From the NCBI GenBank assembly GCA_019120115.1, contig DWVS01000319.1, positions 1 to 14,227 on the forward strand: a stretch of 14,227 nt of DNA. Reading direction: 5' to 3'. Positions within the stretch are counted from its first letter, which is position 1. Each line of letters starts with the position of its first letter. Shown piece after piece: positions 13,358 through 14,227 of this stretch. The DNA comes from Eisenbergiella intestinigallinarum (GTDB lineage Bacteria; Bacillota; Clostridia; Lachnospirales; Lachnospiraceae). Position numbers and translations under genes: made by a program. Under the pieces are notes generated by a model. The model was not told where the DNA came from, made no database searches, and saw only the letters and a program-made list of their open reading frames with translations.

Positions 13358-14134
13358 TTATTCCGGCAGATGTGTGGTCTGACCATTGTCGTAAGCCTCG
13401 CCTCTCTGGTCGATGATCTCCTGATATCCGGCATCCAGGTATTCCTGGGCTCTCTGGTCATACAGGGAATCGAACTCCTCAGGAGAGCACATGGTCAGCT
13501 CGTCACGGTACTGTACATACAGGGAACCAAGGGTATCGCTGTAGTCGGATTCCGCTTCGATTACCGTAGAGAACATGCAGGGAACGATGGCAAGACCTTC
13601 TGCCGCCTGCTCCACACGGGTATTATAGTATTCAAGGATCTGAGCAACCAGCTCCTCGGTCTGAGGAAGATCGGTCGGGAAGCTCGCTCTGATATCCGCT
13701 TCCGGATCACCCAGAACTCTGGACGCGGTAACAGGAGCAACATAGTCCGCATTGTTGTTGTAGCCCTGCTTGTATTCACCGTCATAATCGCCGACGCTTA
13801 CCGGATTGCCATCCTCGCCGACAGTATAGTTCTCGCCTTCCACGCCCCACTGCAGGGTGAAGAGAACATCCTCCTGGCTCATCCATTCCAGATACATCCA
13901 GGCTGCCTTAATCTCATCTTCCGTAGCGGAGGAGGAGAAACCGACCATCATGCCGAACGGATTATCCGCACGGTATGCAGAAGTCTCACCATATACATAG
14001 TCTGCAGGCTGAATTGCCAGCTTACCATCGGGATTCTGCTCATAGAACGCGGTCAGGAAGTCTACGTTTCCGGAAATATATCCGCCAAACCAGTAGCTGT
14101 TGCCGTTTACAAAATTAGCCTTTGCTGAGAGACC
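13358..14134 (-). pseudogene. C-terminal part of an extracellular sugar-binding protein (LplA/YesO-like ABC solute-binding protein), 5' part missing at a strand switch
   Basis: This frame is open from 14134 to the stop at 13360-13358 and encodes about 258 residues; an in-frame TAA at 14137-14135 closes it upstream and there is no start or ribosome binding site at that end. The sequence resembles the C-terminal half of large lipoprotein solute-binding proteins of the LplA group: KANFVNGNSYWFGGY, then FGMMVGFSSSATEDEIKAAW, YLEWMSQEDVLF and WGVEGENYTVGEDGNPVS. Such proteins deliver oligosaccharides to an ABC permease at the outer face of the membrane. The ATG at 13951 is internal and not the real start. 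Upstream of about 14,130 the likely missing part of such a protein appears on the other strand, so the gene is either inverted in part or misjoined. By position it would supply RG-I oligosaccharides to the enzymes encoded to its left. Confidence 0.8.
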
Positions 14135-14227
14135 TTATTCTAACACCGCATACAGCTTCCAGACCTTCGTCCGTATGGACTGGCTGGAGGAGGTAGGATA
14201 TGACCATGTTCCCACCACCCGTGAGGA
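14124..14227 (+). pseudogene. Opposite-strand fragment of a solute-binding protein, runs off the right edge
   Basis: From 14124 to the window end the plus strand is open and reads AERPYSNTAYSF, then QTFVRMDWLEEVGYDHVPTT. This matches the RKDWLDKLGL-P-T pattern found in the N-terminal half of LplA-type sugar-binding proteins. A stop at 14094-14096 lies upstream in this frame, and there is no start codon before the methionine at 14175, which is inside the motif. It therefore looks like an internal gene segment joined in reverse orientation to the C-terminal part on the minus strand. Whether both come from one gene cannot be settled without the sequence beyond the edge. Confidence 0.65.

Noticed and set aside
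13022..14128. A 368-codon rightward open frame near the right end
   Set aside because: It is antisense to the binding-protein C-terminal part and the start of GH105, and its frame differs from the real plus-strand fragment at 14124-14227.

Overview
The window looks like a chromosomal segment from a Clostridia-class Firmicute, most likely a gut Lachnospiraceae. The evidence is the Firmicute gene block ecfA1-ecfA2-ecfT-truA-rplM-rpsI, strong AAGGAGG-type ribosome binding sites, a perfect sigma-A type promoter, and an operon for pectin (rhamnogalacturonan I, RG-I) oligosaccharides built around a GH112 phosphorylase. All real genes except the MATE transporter, and a fragment at the right edge, read on the minus strand (right to left).

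Layout from left to right. (1) 1-818: an AT-rich accessory patch holding a broken gene of a conserved Firmicute family (N-terminal and C-terminal parts in different frames) and an array of alternating inverted half-sites (AACCGTA / TACGGTT) with a 52-53 bp period. I cannot assign the array to any known class. (2) 819-5420: a housekeeping block transcribed leftward: ecfA1, ecfA2, ecfT (energy-coupling module for vitamin uptake), truA (tRNA pseudouridine synthase), then rplM and rpsI (L13 and S9) from their own consensus promoter with a structured leader, closed by a UUCG-tetraloop terminator. Upstream of ecfA1, where many Firmicutes carry rplQ, there is instead a divergent gene. (3) 5433-6985: a rightward MATE-family efflux gene with a strong terminator. 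(4) 7017-14134: a leftward carbohydrate operon, in transcription order: sugar-binding protein (broken), GH105 unsaturated rhamnogalacturonyl hydrolase, CE12-type acetylesterase with C-terminal SLH-like repeats, GH112 galactoside phosphorylase, and a TIM-barrel sugar isomerase/epimerase-like protein. (5) 14124-14227: the first bases of a solute-binding-protein coding segment on the opposite strand.

Inferred joint action of the operon: unsaturated, acetylated RG-I oligosaccharides are bound outside and imported. In the cytoplasm CE12 removes acetyl groups, GH105 removes the terminal unsaturated galacturonate, and GH112 phosphorolyses the remaining galactosyl-beta-1,4-rhamnose to galactose 1-phosphate and rhamnose. 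None of the three enzymes has a visible signal peptide, which fits intracellular work. No permease genes lie in the window.

The observations most worth following are the 53-bp-period half-site array, the opposite-strand join inside the binding-protein gene at about 14,125-14,137, the SLH-like repeats on an apparently cytoplasmic esterase, and a pseudoknot-versus-hairpin arrangement in the rplM leader.
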